A stretch of DNA of 64,000 nucleotides, from the NCBI RefSeq assembly GCF_003719305.1, contig NZ_RARC01000028.1:28711-92710 (forward strand). The letters run 5' to 3'. The notes under the pieces are model-generated. The model had not been told where the DNA came from, made no database searches, and was given only the letters and a program-made list of their open reading frames with translations. The translations under genes were made by a program, and so were the position numbers. The stretch comes from Mycolicibacterium stellerae (GTDB lineage Bacteria; Actinomycetota; Actinomycetes; Mycobacteriales; Mycobacteriaceae). Of this stretch, positions 54,585 to 63,923 are shown in pieces. Positions within the stretch are counted from its first letter, which is position 1, and every line of letters starts with the position of its first letter.

Positions 54585-55637
54585 ATGTTCACTCAAACTT
54601 TGACACGCCGAGCGCGACGGTCGCCCCTTTTGGAGCTGCTGACCGGCCCCCACGGCGTCGACCGATACACCGAGCTAGTGGACCGGACATGGACCAGCGG
54701 CGAGGCCCGCGCAAAGGTCGTCGCGGTGCGGCGCCAGACGCCCCGCAGCGTGACGCTCATCCTGGAACCGAACCACGCGTTCACCGGATTTGTGGCCGGC
54801 CAGCACATCAACCTCACCGTCGAGATCGATGGGCGCCGCCGCACCCGCTGCTACTCGCCTGCGAGCGCACAAGGCGCAACGCACATCGAGCTGACCATCG
54901 GCAGCCACGACGGCGGGCTGGTGTCCACCTACCTGTGCGACAACGCGCGGCCCGGAATGGTCGTCGGCCTCGACTCGGTCGGCGGTGACTTCACCCTGCC
55001 TGCCGAGCGGCCGACCCGGATCCTTTTCGTCTCCGGCGGCAGCGGTATCACCCCGGTGATGTCGATGTTGCGCACGATGCGCGACGAAGGATCCGATCGT
55101 GAGATCGCCTTCATCCACTACGCGCGAAGCCCAGAAGAAGCCTGCTACGCCGACGAACTTGCCGCGATGCCAGGAGTGCACGTGATGCACGGCTACACCC
55201 GTGCCGGCGCAGGCGACCTGACCGGCCACTTCGACGCCGATCATCTGGCCGCCGCGATGCCCGAGCCCGAAGCCGTTTACGTCTGCGGTCCGCCCGCCCT
55301 GGTGGACGCGGTCCGCGCACACGTCCCCGACGCGCAATCGGAGAGCTTCGTCCCGCCCGCGTTCAGCGCACCTGCGCAGGCCACCGGCGGCCGGATCTCG
55401 TTCACCGACAGCGGTGTTGTGGCCACCGATGACGGTAGGCCGCTGCTGGCTCAGGCCGAAGAGGCCGGACTCACCCCCGAGAGCGGATGCCGGATGGGCA
55501 TCTGCCACAGCTGCACCCGCCGCAAGACCAGCGGCGTTGTCCGCAATCTCGTCACCGGGACGGTCTCAACTGCCGAGGAGGAGGACGTGCAGATCTGCGT
55601 GTCCGCCCCCGTAGGCGACGTCGAGATCGCCCTCTAG
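54585..55637 (+). CDS. Ferredoxin-type reductase for an acyl-CoA desaturase (Rv3230c-like)
   Basis: 350-residue fused electron carrier. FAD segment is TRCYSPASAQ, NAD(P)H segment is LFVSGGSGITPVMSMLR, and a C-terminal [2Fe-2S] ferredoxin domain has CRMGICHSC plus a later QICVSAPVG. It transfers electrons from NAD(P)H to the desaturase encoded 12 bases downstream. The ATG at 54585 begins MFTQTLTRRAR; an upstream frame would run into the regulator operator. Confidence 0.9.
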   Translation: MFTQTLTRRARRSPLLELLTGPHGVDRYTELVDRTWTSGEARAKVVAVRRQTPRSVTLILEPNHAFTGFVAGQHINLTVEIDGRRRTRCYSPASAQGATHIELTIGSHDGGLVSTYLCDNARPGMVVGLDSVGGDFTLPAERPTRILFVSGGSGITPVMSMLRTMRDEGSDREIAFIHYARSPEEACYADELAAMPGVHVMHGYTRAGAGDLTGHFDADHLAAAMPEPEAVYVCGPPALVDAVRAHVPDAQSESFVPPAFSAPAQATGGRISFTDSGVVATDDGRPLLAQAEEAGLTPESGCRMGICHSCTRRKTSGVVRNLVTGTVSTAEEEDVQICVSAPVGDVEIAL

Positions 55638-55649
55638 GAAAGGACAATC

Positions 55650-56750
55650 ATGACTGCACCAACAATCACGCAGCAGAAAACGCTCCAGAAGACGGTCGCT
55701 GGCAAGACCGTCACCCTGACTCCCGAGCAGGCCGAGGCGTTCGGCCGCGAGCTGGACGCGCTCAAGGAGCGCGTGATCGCCGACCTCGGCGAGCGCGACG
55801 TCGACTACATCCGGCGGATCATCAAGGCGCAGCGCGGCTTGGAGGTTGCCGGCCGGGCGCTGCTCTTCGGCGGCATCTTCCCGCCGTTCTGGCTCGCGGG
55901 CACCGCGATGCTTGGGCTGTCGAAGATTCTCGACAACATGGAGATCGGCCACAACATCATGCACGGCCAGTACGACTGGACCGGCGATCCCGCGCTGGCG
56001 AGCAAGAAGTTCGAGTGGGACACCGCATGCCCCGCCGACCAGTGGCGCCATTCGCACAACTACATGCACCACACCTACACCAACATCGTCGGCATGGACC
56101 GCGACGTCGGCTACGGCATCCTGCGGATGAGCAAGGACCAGCGTTGGAGCCCATACTTTCTGGGCAACCCGGTCTACGCCTTCCTGCTGATGGTGCTGTT
56201 TCAGTACGGCGTGGCGCTGCACGAGCTGGAGACCGAACGGATTCGCGCGGGCGAGGTCACCATCGCGGAGAAGCGCGACATCCTCAACGCGATCTGGCGC
56301 AAGACCAGGAGCCAGACGCTGAAGGACTACGTGGCCTTCCCGTTGCTGGCCGGGCCGTTCGCGCCGTGGGTGTTCGCAGGCAATATGACCGCGAACCTGA
56401 TGCGCAACGTCTGGTCGTACATGATCATCTTCTGCGGCCACTTCCCCGAAGACGTCCAGGAGTTCTCGATCGAGGAGACGAAGGCCGAGACCCGCGGCGG
56501 ATGGTACTTCCGCCAGATCCTCGGATCGGCGAATCTCACCGGCGGCAAGCTCTTTCACATCCTCAGCGGCAACCTGTCGTTCCAGATCGAGCACCACCTG
56601 TTCCCCGACGTCCCGGCCCATCGTCACGCCGAGATCGCCCCGCAGGTGCAGGAGATCTGCAAGCGGTACGGGATTCCCTACAACAGCGGGTCGCTGCCCA
56701 AGCAGTTCGGCACGGTGGTGCGCAAGATCGTCAGGCTCGCGCTGCCCTAG
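55650..56750 (+). CDS. desA3: Acyl-CoA delta-9 desaturase
   Basis: 366-residue integral membrane di-iron desaturase. Histidine boxes are H101-NIM-H105, H136 to H140-H141 within HSHNYMHHTYTN, and QIEHHLFPDVPAHRH. It inserts a double bond into stearoyl/palmitoyl-CoA. Two hydrophobic stretches lie around residues 72-90 and in the centre. Together with the reductase it matches the Rv3229c-Rv3230c system (recalled), placed elsewhere in H37Rv. Its stop overlaps the convergent nei gene by four bases. Confidence 0.93.
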   Translation: MTAPTITQQKTLQKTVAGKTVTLTPEQAEAFGRELDALKERVIADLGERDVDYIRRIIKAQRGLEVAGRALLFGGIFPPFWLAGTAMLGLSKILDNMEIGHNIMHGQYDWTGDPALASKKFEWDTACPADQWRHSHNYMHHTYTNIVGMDRDVGYGILRMSKDQRWSPYFLGNPVYAFLLMVLFQYGVALHELETERIRAGEVTIAEKRDILNAIWRKTRSQTLKDYVAFPLLAGPFAPWVFAGNMTANLMRNVWSYMIIFCGHFPEDVQEFSIEETKAETRGGWYFRQILGSANLTGGKLFHILSGNLSFQIEHHLFPDVPAHRHAEIAPQVQEICKRYGIPYNSGSLPKQFGTVVRKIVRLALP

Positions 56751-57508
56751 GTCTGACAGTTCGGGCACCAGAAGGTCACCCGGTCGCCGGTGCGATCCGT
56801 CTCGATGGCGGTACCGCACCGGCGACACGGCTCTGCCGACCGCCCGTACACCCATAGCTGCCGCCCGCGCCTGGTGTCGCCCGTGGTGGTCCGGTTCGAC
56901 CGGGACCTGTTCAGCCACAACATGTCGCGGGCCCGCTGCGCCAGCCGCAACGGGTCCTTCACCGCGCCGACCGGCGTCGTCGGCAGGCGTCCGAACAGGA
57001 AGCACAACTCGTTGCAGTACACGTTTCCGACGCCCGCCATCACCCGCTGATCCAGCAGGGTCTCAGCAAGTGGCCGATCCGGGTCGGCGGCCAGGTTGGC
57101 GGCCGCGATGTGCGGGTCCCAGTCCGGTCCGAGCAGATCGGGCCCGAGATGGGCGACGGCGTCCTCGTCGTCGGCTCGTTCGAGGATCTCCAGCACGCCA
57201 AGGTCGATCCCGGCCGCCTGCACATCACCCGCCTCCAGGATGATGCGAATGCGGTGGCCCGCGTGGCTCGGCCGGTCGATGCTGGTCACCCACCAGCTGC
57301 CGTCCATCTTCAAGTGGGAGTGGATACTCGCCCGGCCGACCCGGATGAAAAGGTGCTTGCCGCGGCTGACGACCTCGTCGACCCGTTCTCCGGTCAGGTC
57401 GACGGTGGCATATCGCGGCACGCGAACATCGCAGCGCGTCAACGCCTTTCCCTGCAATGCCTCGCGCAGTTTGGCGGCGGTGTGGAAGACCGTGTCACCT
57501 TCGGGCAT
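56747..57508 (-). CDS. nei: Fpg/Nei-family DNA glycosylase (endonuclease VIII)
   Basis: 253-residue base-excision repair enzyme. N-terminal PEGDTVFHTAAKL carries the catalytic Pro2 and Glu3. A helix-two-turn-helix is followed by a zinc finger CRRCGTAIETD...WCPNCQT. The ATG at 57508 exposes Pro2 after Met removal; the longer frame would abolish it. It follows the SDR after two bases. H37Rv has Rv3297 (nei2, recalled) here. Confidence 0.93.
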   Translation of the reverse strand: MPEGDTVFHTAAKLREALQGKALTRCDVRVPRYATVDLTGERVDEVVSRGKHLFIRVGRASIHSHLKMDGSWWVTSIDRPSHAGHRIRIILEAGDVQAAGIDLGVLEILERADDEDAVAHLGPDLLGPDWDPHIAAANLAADPDRPLAETLLDQRVMAGVGNVYCNELCFLFGRLPTTPVGAVKDPLRLAQRARDMLWLNRSRSNRTTTGDTRRGRQLWVYGRSAEPCRRCGTAIETDRTGDRVTFWCPNCQT

Positions 57509-57510
57509 CG

Positions 57511-58446
57511 TCAACCGGCCATCCGAAGCGAGACTTCCCACAGCCGTTCGGCGTTCGCCGGGTCGACGGCGTATGCGGCCACCCCGCCGCTTCCCGGCGC
57601 GCCCCGGCGCTCGACGACCGGAGCCTCGTTGCAGTCCTCGAAGTAACGGCCGCCGACACCGTCGAGCGTCGGCGACGTCGCCAGCAGCACCGACGTCGCC
57701 GCACCCTGCTCGACGGTCTTGACCTTGAGTTGTTTCATCGCCGAAACCGCTTGTCCCGCACCGACGTGGCGGCCAAGCCTGGTGTCGAAGATGGCGCCGG
57801 GCATCAGCGCGTTCGACGTTATCCCGTCATCAGCCCATCGTCGGGTGGCCTCGACGGCGAACAGCACGTTGGCCGTCTTGGATTGCCCGTAAGCGCTGAA
57901 CGGGTCGTAGTCGCGGAACCCGTAGTCGATGTCGTCGAACACGACCGGTGAGCGCAGGTGGCCTGCCGAACTCACCGACACGATCCTGGCACTCTCCGCG
58001 GCGGCGAGCGCATCGTGCAGCCCGAGGGCGAGGGCGAAGTGGCCGAGATGGTTTGAGGCGAACTGCAATTCATGTCCGCTGGACGATATGGTCAACTCTG
58101 GCGTCGCCATCACCCCGGCGTTGTTGACCAGGATGTCGAGCGGGCCCGTCCAGGCTCGAACGAAGGCTGCGACGCTTGACAGGTCGCTGAGGTCGATGAC
58201 CCCGACGTCGACCCTCCCGTTGCCGGTGCTGTCGCGGATCGCGGCGGCGACGCGATCGCCGTAGGTGGTGTTCCGGACGGCCAGCGTGACCGACGCGCCT
58301 GCCGCGGCCAGCGCCCGCGCCGTTTCGACGCCGATACCCGACGACGCGCCGGTGACGATCGCCGTCTTGCCGGTCAGGTCGACGCCCGCGATGACATCGG
58401 CTGCGGTGGATTCGAACCCGAACTGTGTGGTGACGCGGTCGGCCAT
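57511..58446 (-). CDS. Short-chain dehydrogenase (retinol dehydrogenase-like)
   Basis: 311-residue SDR with cofactor motif AIVTGASSGIGVETARALAAAG, NNAGVMATPE, substrate-site serine in VSSAGHLR and the catalytic YGQSKTANVLFA (Tyr-x3-Lys). It lies between lhr and nei, seven bases after lhr and two before nei. It is an insertion in the lhr-nei unit relative to H37Rv as I recall it. The substrate is unknown. Confidence 0.85.
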   Translation of the reverse strand: MADRVTTQFGFESTAADVIAGVDLTGKTAIVTGASSGIGVETARALAAAGASVTLAVRNTTYGDRVAAAIRDSTGNGRVDVGVIDLSDLSSVAAFVRAWTGPLDILVNNAGVMATPELTISSSGHELQFASNHLGHFALALGLHDALAAAESARIVSVSSAGHLRSPVVFDDIDYGFRDYDPFSAYGQSKTANVLFAVEATRRWADDGITSNALMPGAIFDTRLGRHVGAGQAVSAMKQLKVKTVEQGAATSVLLATSPTLDGVGGRYFEDCNEAPVVERRGAPGSGGVAAYAVDPANAERLWEVSLRMAG

Positions 58447-58453
58447 GCCTAGA

Positions 58454-61400
58454 TCATCGCAGCCGCAGCCCGCGCGGGGTTCGGGCGAACCCCGCGCCGG
58501 TCAGCGCGGCGACGACGGCGGCCTGACCGGCCTGCGCGTCGGGCGCGAGTACCGGTTCGCCGTTGACCTTCTCGACCAGCAGCGACTGCACGCGGCGTGC
58601 GCCTACCAAGTCGGCGAGCGCACCCGCGGCGGCATGGTGGGCATCCGCGTCGTCGGTGAACGTGAGCAGCGTGCGACCTCCGCGTTCCAGGAACCAGGCG
58701 AGTTCCCCGTCGACGAGCGCCACAAGGGCGCCTGCCTTTCGGCCAGGCCGGTGGGCACCGTCCGGCCACGGCAGCGCCGCGCCGTAGGGGTTGGCGGGAT
58801 CTGCGGCGGCGAGCACCACGGTCTGGTAATCCCTGCGTTCCGGATCGACGCCGTCGAGATAGGTCCGCAGCCGATCCACCGTCGACGCGACCGCGAACTG
58901 CGCCCCGCCCAACGATTCGACGAAGTACCCACGCTGGCACCGGCCCGCGTCCTCGAACGCGGTGAGCACCTTGTAGAGCATCGCGAACCCGCCGGGAATG
59001 CCCTCGGCGGCGGCCGCGCCCTTGGTCAGCACGCCGTGGCGGTTGAGCAGCAGCTCGGCTTGAAAGTGTGCCCGCACAGTCGAATCCAGCTCCGCTTCGG
59101 GAAGCGTCGACCACCGGCCCGCGACCGTCGGGTCGGAGGCGCGGGTCTGCGCGTGTGCGACGCTGTAGCGGCTCAGCCGCGGCGGACGCGAGCCTTGGCG
59201 GTGTGCGGGCCGACTCGATCGCCGCCCGCTGCCTCCGAGCAGCGCCCGCACGGGTGCGAACGTGTCGCCGGTGATCCAACCGGCCCAGATCAGTTCCCAG
59301 AGGGCATGTTTGAACTGGTCGGTTTCACTGCCTGCCGAGCCGGCAATCAGGCCTGCCCCGGCGAGCTGACGGAAGAAGTACGCGCCGCCGCCGCCGAGAA
59401 CATCGAGGATCGCCCGATGGGTGTCGGTGAAATCGATCTCGGTTGGCTGGGCGAGTGTCAGCGGCGCGGACTCTGCCGGGTGGAAGGCGATCCAGCCGTC
59501 GCCGCTACCGATCGTGCCCGCACCCGACCACGTCACCTCGCCCGAGGCGAGAAGTTCGTCGAGCATCGCGGGCTGGTAGTCGCGGATGCGCGCGGAGAAC
59601 ACCAGCGGTTCGATCGCCGACGCTGGCATCGGTATCCCGGCCAGCTGATCGATCACCGATGCGAGGCCGTCGATGCCCGAGGCCCGCTCCGCCCCGACCT
59701 GCTGCCACGCAGGCAGGAACCGTGCATAGGCGGTGGTGCTGACCGGCTCCACCTGCGCCCGCAGCGCAGCAAGCGACCGTCGCCGCAGAATCTTCAGCAC
59801 GCCCGCGTCGCACCACTGGTCGCCGGCGTCGGCGGTATCGGTGAATTCGCCGCGCACCAGCTTTCCGTCGATCGCCATGCGGCCCAGCACATCTGCGGCC
59901 ACCCGCTGGCCAAGCCCGAACCGGGCCGCGGCGTCGTGCGTGGTGAACGGGGCGCGGGTGCGTGCGTATCGGCCGAGCAGTTCGCCGAGCGGATCGGCGA
60001 CCCCCTCGGTGAAGACCGCGGGCACGCCGACCGGCACCGCGACACCGACGCCGTCGCGCAGCAGCCCGATGTCCTCGATGGCCACCCACCACGTCTGCCC
60101 GGCGAATGACACGGTGAGCGCGCGCTTGGCCTCGCGCAGCCCCTCCAGCCAGCCACCGACGTCGTCGGCGGTGCACCGCTCGGCGACCTCGGCCAGGGTC
60201 AGCGGCCCAAGCATTCGCAGCAGGTCGGCGACGCCCTCGGCGTCGCGGGCCGCCCGGTCCTCGCTGAGGTGCTGCAATTGCGCTGCGGTGCTGGCGATCA
60301 CCTGTGGGTCGAGCAGCTCGCGCAGCTCGACGCGGCCCAGCAGTTCGGCAAGCAGCATGCTGTCCAGCGACAGCGCGGCGGCACGGCGCTCGGCCAGCGG
60401 GCTGTCGCCCTCGTACATGAACGCCCCGACGTACCCGAAAAGCAGCGAGGCCGCGAACGGTGACGGTGTCTGGGTTTCCACCTCGACCAGCCGCAGCCTG
60501 CGCTGGGCGATGCGACCCATCAGCTCGGTCAGCGTCGGCACGTCGTAGACGTCCTGCAGGCATTCGCGGACGGTCTCGAGCACGATCGGGAAGTCCGGAT
60601 ACTTGCGTGCCACGTCGAGCAGCTGCGCGGCGCGTTGGCGCTGATGCCACAGCGGCGACCGCTTGCCCGGGTGCCGGCGCGGCAACAGAAGCGCGCGTGC
60701 CGAGCATTCGCGGAACCGGGATGCGAACAACGCCGAGCCACCCACCTCGGCGGTCACGATCGGTTCGATCTCGTCGGCGTCGAAGACGAACAGGTCCGCG
60801 CCCGGCGGGGCGTCTTCGGTGTCCGGCAGCCGCACGATGATGCCGTCGTCGGAGGCCGTCGGCTTCTCGTCGATGCCGTAGCGCTCGCGCAGCCGTCGCG
60901 ACACCGCCAGCGCCAGCGGACCGTGCACCCGAAGGCCGTACGGGGAGTGCAGGATCACCCGCCAGTCGCCCAGCTCGTCGCGGAACCTCTCGACGACGAA
61001 GGTGGCGTCGGTCGGCACGGTTCCGGTCGCCTGGCGCTGGTCGTTGAGCAGCTGCCAGAGGTTGTCGGTCGCGTAGTCGTCAAATCCCATTGCAGCGCAA
61101 CGCTCGCCGAAGGTCTCGCGGTCAAGTCCGGCGAGTTCGCCGGTGAAGGCGCCGATCGCCGCGCCCAGCTCGGCCGGCCTGCCGACCCCGTCACCGCGCC
61201 AGAACGGCAACCGGGCCGGCTCGCCTGGCGCTGGGATGACCAGCACCCTGTCGTGGGTGATCTCGGTGATGCGCCAGCTGGTCGCGCCAAGAGAGATGAC
61301 ATCGCCTGGCCGCGACTCGTAGACCATCTCCTCGTCGAGTTCGCCTACCCGCGAGGGCTTTTCGTTGTCCGCGCTGGATGCCAGGTAGACGGTGAACAGG

Positions 61401-63019
61401 CCGCGGTCGGGGATCGCCCCGCCGGAGGTCACCGCGAGCCGCTGCGCGCCAGGCCTCGCGGTGAGCGTGCCCGCGTCACGGTCATACACCAGCCGAGGGC
61501 GCAGCTCGGCGAACTCGGTCGACGGGTACTTCCCGGACAGCAGGTCAAGCGTGGCCTCGAACGCGCTGCGCGGCAGCGTCGCGAACGGTGCGCTTCGCCG
61601 CACCGCCTCGAACCAGTAGTCGGCGTCCAGCGGCTCGAGCGCGCACGCGGCCACGGTGTGTTGGGCCAGCACGTCCAGCGGGTTGGTCGGTACCCGCATG
61701 GTTTCGATCTCGCCGGCCAGCATTCGCCGCACCGTCACTGCGCACCCGATCAGGTCGGTGCGGTGCTTCGGAAACAGCACGCCTTGGGAGATCTCGCCGA
61801 CCTGGTGGCCCGCCCTGCCGATGCGCTGCAGGCCGCTGGCCACCGACGGCGGCGTCTCCACCTGGATCACCAGGTCGACCGCACCCATGTCGATGCCCAG
61901 TTCCAGGCTGGAGGTGGCGACGACGGCCTTGAGCCGTCCGGTCTTGAGGTCGTCCTCGACCAGCGCCCGTTGCTCCTTGCTGACCGAGCCGTGGTGGGCC
62001 TTGGCCAGCAGCGGTGACGCACCGGAAGCCAGGCCGCTGCCCATGATGTGGGCGGGTGAGCCGCCGCCCACTTGCGGGTTGGGGCCGTTCTGCAACTCGA
62101 TGCCGTTGCGTTCGGCGTGAATCTCGTTGAGCCGCGACGTGAGTCGTTCGGCAAGCCGTCGCGAGTTGGCGAACACGATCGAGCTGCGGTGCGCCTCGAT
62201 CAGGTCGACGATGCGCTCCTCGACGTCGGGCCAGATCGAGTTGTTCTCGAGGTTGGCCATGTCTGGAACCGGCACCTGCACCGACAGGTCGAACGTCTTG
62301 GCCGCGGGCGGGGCGACGATCGTCGTCGGCGCCTGGCCGGACAGGAAACGCGCCACCTCCTCGGGCGGCCGCACCGTCGCCGACAACCCGATCCGTTGCG
62401 CGGGTTTTTCCAGCAGCTGGTCCAGCCGCTCCAGCGACAGCGCCAGATGGGCGCCCCGCTTGGTCGCGGCCACCGCGTGCACCTCGTCGACGATGACGGT
62501 CTGCACCGCCGCCAGCGAGTCGCGGGCGGCCGACGTCAGCATCAAGAACAGCGACTCGGGTGTGGTGATCAGGACGTCGGGCGGCTTGGTGACCAGCTCC
62601 CGTCGACGCGCGGGCGGGGTGTCTCCGGAGCGCACGCCGACACTGATCTCCGGCGCGGGCAGCCCCCGTCGCTCGGCGATGCGGGTGATGCCGGTCAGCG
62701 GCGTGCGCAGGTTGCGTTCGACGTCGACGGCCAGCGCCTTCAGCGGTGACACGTACAGGACGCGGGTGCCCGTCCCCGCAGGCCGGGGCTCGGCCGCCAG
62801 CCGGTCGATCGCCCACAGGAACGCGGCCAGCGTTTTGCCGGACCCGGTCGGCGCGACGACCAGCGTGTTGTCCCCGTCGGCGATGGCCGACCAGGCCTGC
62901 GCCTGCGCATCCGTCGGCACCGCGAAGGTGCCGGTGAACCACTCCCTGGTCAGCGTGCTGAACCGGGAGAGCGGGTCCTGGCCGCGCACGCGAGGAGCAG
63001 ATGGTCTTCGGAAGCTCAC
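58454..63019 (-). CDS. lhr: Lhr superfamily 2 DNA helicase
   Basis: 1521-residue 3'-5' DNA translocase/helicase. Walker A is VVAPTGSGKTLAAFLW (near residue 50), motif II is VIVDEVHAVAATKRGAHLALSLERL, motif III is IGLSATVRPPEEV, and motifs V/VI are in VVATSSLELGIDMGAVDLVIQVETPPSVASGLQRIGRAGH. The long C-terminal part (winged-helix and OB-like domains) is typical of Lhr. It acts in DNA repair. The GTG at 63019 gives the expected start VSFRRPSAPRVRGQDPL. It starts a unit with the SDR and nei. Confidence 0.95.
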   Translation of the reverse strand: MSFRRPSAPRVRGQDPLSRFSTLTREWFTGTFAVPTDAQAQAWSAIADGDNTLVVAPTGSGKTLAAFLWAIDRLAAEPRPAGTGTRVLYVSPLKALAVDVERNLRTPLTGITRIAERRGLPAPEISVGVRSGDTPPARRRELVTKPPDVLITTPESLFLMLTSAARDSLAAVQTVIVDEVHAVAATKRGAHLALSLERLDQLLEKPAQRIGLSATVRPPEEVARFLSGQAPTTIVAPPAAKTFDLSVQVPVPDMANLENNSIWPDVEERIVDLIEAHRSSIVFANSRRLAERLTSRLNEIHAERNGIELQNGPNPQVGGGSPAHIMGSGLASGASPLLAKAHHGSVSKEQRALVEDDLKTGRLKAVVATSSLELGIDMGAVDLVIQVETPPSVASGLQRIGRAGHQVGEISQGVLFPKHRTDLIGCAVTVRRMLAGEIETMRVPTNPLDVLAQHTVAACALEPLDADYWFEAVRRSAPFATLPRSAFEATLDLLSGKYPSTEFAELRPRLVYDRDAGTLTARPGAQRLAVTSGGAIPDRGLFTVYLASSADNEKPSRVGELDEEMVYESRPGDVISLGATSWRITEITHDRVLVIPAPGEPARLPFWRGDGVGRPAELGAAIGAFTGELAGLDRETFGERCAAMGFDDYATDNLWQLLNDQRQATGTVPTDATFVVERFRDELGDWRVILHSPYGLRVHGPLALAVSRRLRERYGIDEKPTASDDGIIVRLPDTEDAPPGADLFVFDADEIEPIVTAEVGGSALFASRFRECSARALLLPRRHPGKRSPLWHQRQRAAQLLDVARKYPDFPIVLETVRECLQDVYDVPTLTELMGRIAQRRLRLVEVETQTPSPFAASLLFGYVGAFMYEGDSPLAERRAAALSLDSMLLAELLGRVELRELLDPQVIASTAAQLQHLSEDRAARDAEGVADLLRMLGPLTLAEVAERCTADDVGGWLEGLREAKRALTVSFAGQTWWVAIEDIGLLRDGVGVAVPVGVPAVFTEGVADPLGELLGRYARTRAPFTTHDAAARFGLGQRVAADVLGRMAIDGKLVRGEFTDTADAGDQWCDAGVLKILRRRSLAALRAQVEPVSTTAYARFLPAWQQVGAERASGIDGLASVIDQLAGIPMPASAIEPLVFSARIRDYQPAMLDELLASGEVTWSGAGTIGSGDGWIAFHPAESAPLTLAQPTEIDFTDTHRAILDVLGGGGAYFFRQLAGAGLIAGSAGSETDQFKHALWELIWAGWITGDTFAPVRALLGGSGRRSSRPAHRQGSRPPRLSRYSVAHAQTRASDPTVAGRWSTLPEAELDSTVRAHFQAELLLNRHGVLTKGAAAAEGIPGGFAMLYKVLTAFEDAGRCQRGYFVESLGGAQFAVASTVDRLRTYLDGVDPERRDYQTVVLAAADPANPYGAALPWPDGAHRPGRKAGALVALVDGELAWFLERGGRTLLTFTDDADAHHAAAGALADLVGARRVQSLLVEKVNGEPVLAPDAQAGQAAVVAALTGAGFARTPRGLRLR

Positions 63020-63080
63020 TAGCCCATCGTGCCAACCGGCACCGACAAAAACGACGGTCGCTCGGCGCAGGGCCCGACGA

Positions 63081-63770
63081 TCATGCCCCGCGTTGTTCGG
63101 CCGCGACCGCCTCGGTGAGCTCGGCGGGCACACCCGGCACCCGCCCGATCATGTCGAGAAGGGCATGCGCGCAGGTGTCGGCGATCTGGCCTGCGTCGAT
63201 GGACGGATCGAGGATTCGCTGCCTGCACATCTCCATGGTCATCGCCAGCCAGCCGTACATGGTGATGCGGACGTCGCGTTCGACCTTGGAGTCCAGTTCG
63301 CCGCCGAGCCTCTCGTTCATCCGGCCGAGCAGCCGGTTGATCTGACGCTCCTTGTCGGTGTCTTCGATGCCGCGAAGAACGGGGTCCGACGTGCCCTGGC
63401 CGACGTACGCCGCCCACGCGCCGTGCGGGTGTTGCTCGTCGTAGTGCAGATACGCCAGCACGCCCGAGCGCAACTGCTCGAATATCGTCTGGCCCGGGAC
63501 CGGTGGGAAGTTGGTGGCCTCGAACAGCCGGTCGCCCTCGGCCCTCACCACCGCGGCGAAGAATGCGCGTTTGTCGGGGAAGTAGTGGTACATCAGCGCG
63601 CGGGACACGCCGGCCCGTTCGGCGATCTCGTCGATCCGGACCTCGTCGTATGGGCGTTCGCCGAAAACCTTGGCACCCAGCGCCAGCAGTTCGCTCCGCC
63701 GATCGTCGGGGGACAGCCGCCGCCGGTGGGGTGACCCGCTCGAGCGAAGAGCGTCAGACGCTGCAGACAC
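63081..63770 (-). CDS. TetR-family transcriptional regulator
   Basis: 229-residue regulator. The HTH is VRIDEIAERAGVSRALMYHYFPDKRAFFAAVV (about residues 44-76). GTG start at 63770. The C-terminal ligand domain is not informative about the effector. Gene order next to lhr matches Rv3295 (recalled). It probably represses itself through a palindrome 21 bases upstream. Confidence 0.88.
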   Translation of the reverse strand: MSAASDALRSSGSPHRRRLSPDDRRSELLALGAKVFGERPYDEVRIDEIAERAGVSRALMYHYFPDKRAFFAAVVRAEGDRLFEATNFPPVPGQTIFEQLRSGVLAYLHYDEQHPHGAWAAYVGQGTSDPVLRGIEDTDKERQINRLLGRMNERLGGELDSKVERDVRITMYGWLAMTMEMCRQRILDPSIDAGQIADTCAHALLDMIGRVPGVPAELTEAVAAEQRGA

Positions 63771-63790
63771 CCGGTCAGTCTAATTTGCGT

Positions 63791-63812
63791 GTGTACAACG
63801 TCGTGTGTGCAC
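63791..63812. promoter_or_regulatory. Probable TetR operator
   Basis: GTGTACA (63791-63797) and TGTGCAC (63806-63812) are imperfect inverted arms around an eight-base spacer. The site lies 21 bases upstream of the TetR start and has the usual TetR operator length. Confidence 0.55.
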
Positions 63813-63923
63813 CAGCGGGTGAGCCGCCTTCGTTTCGCCGGCGCCGAACGTGAAACCACTGCGGAAATGTGGCGGCAGATTCATACGGTCAAGACAACAT
63901 CCATTGATTTTGAGGAGGTTGTC

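Noticed and set aside
58265..60109. 614-codon open frame on the plus strand
   Set aside because: Shadow of the lhr 3' half and SDR; no start signal or domain.
61545..63035. 496-codon frame in the lhr N-terminal half
   Set aside because: Alternative frame of lhr; composition is Arg/Gly-rich noise.
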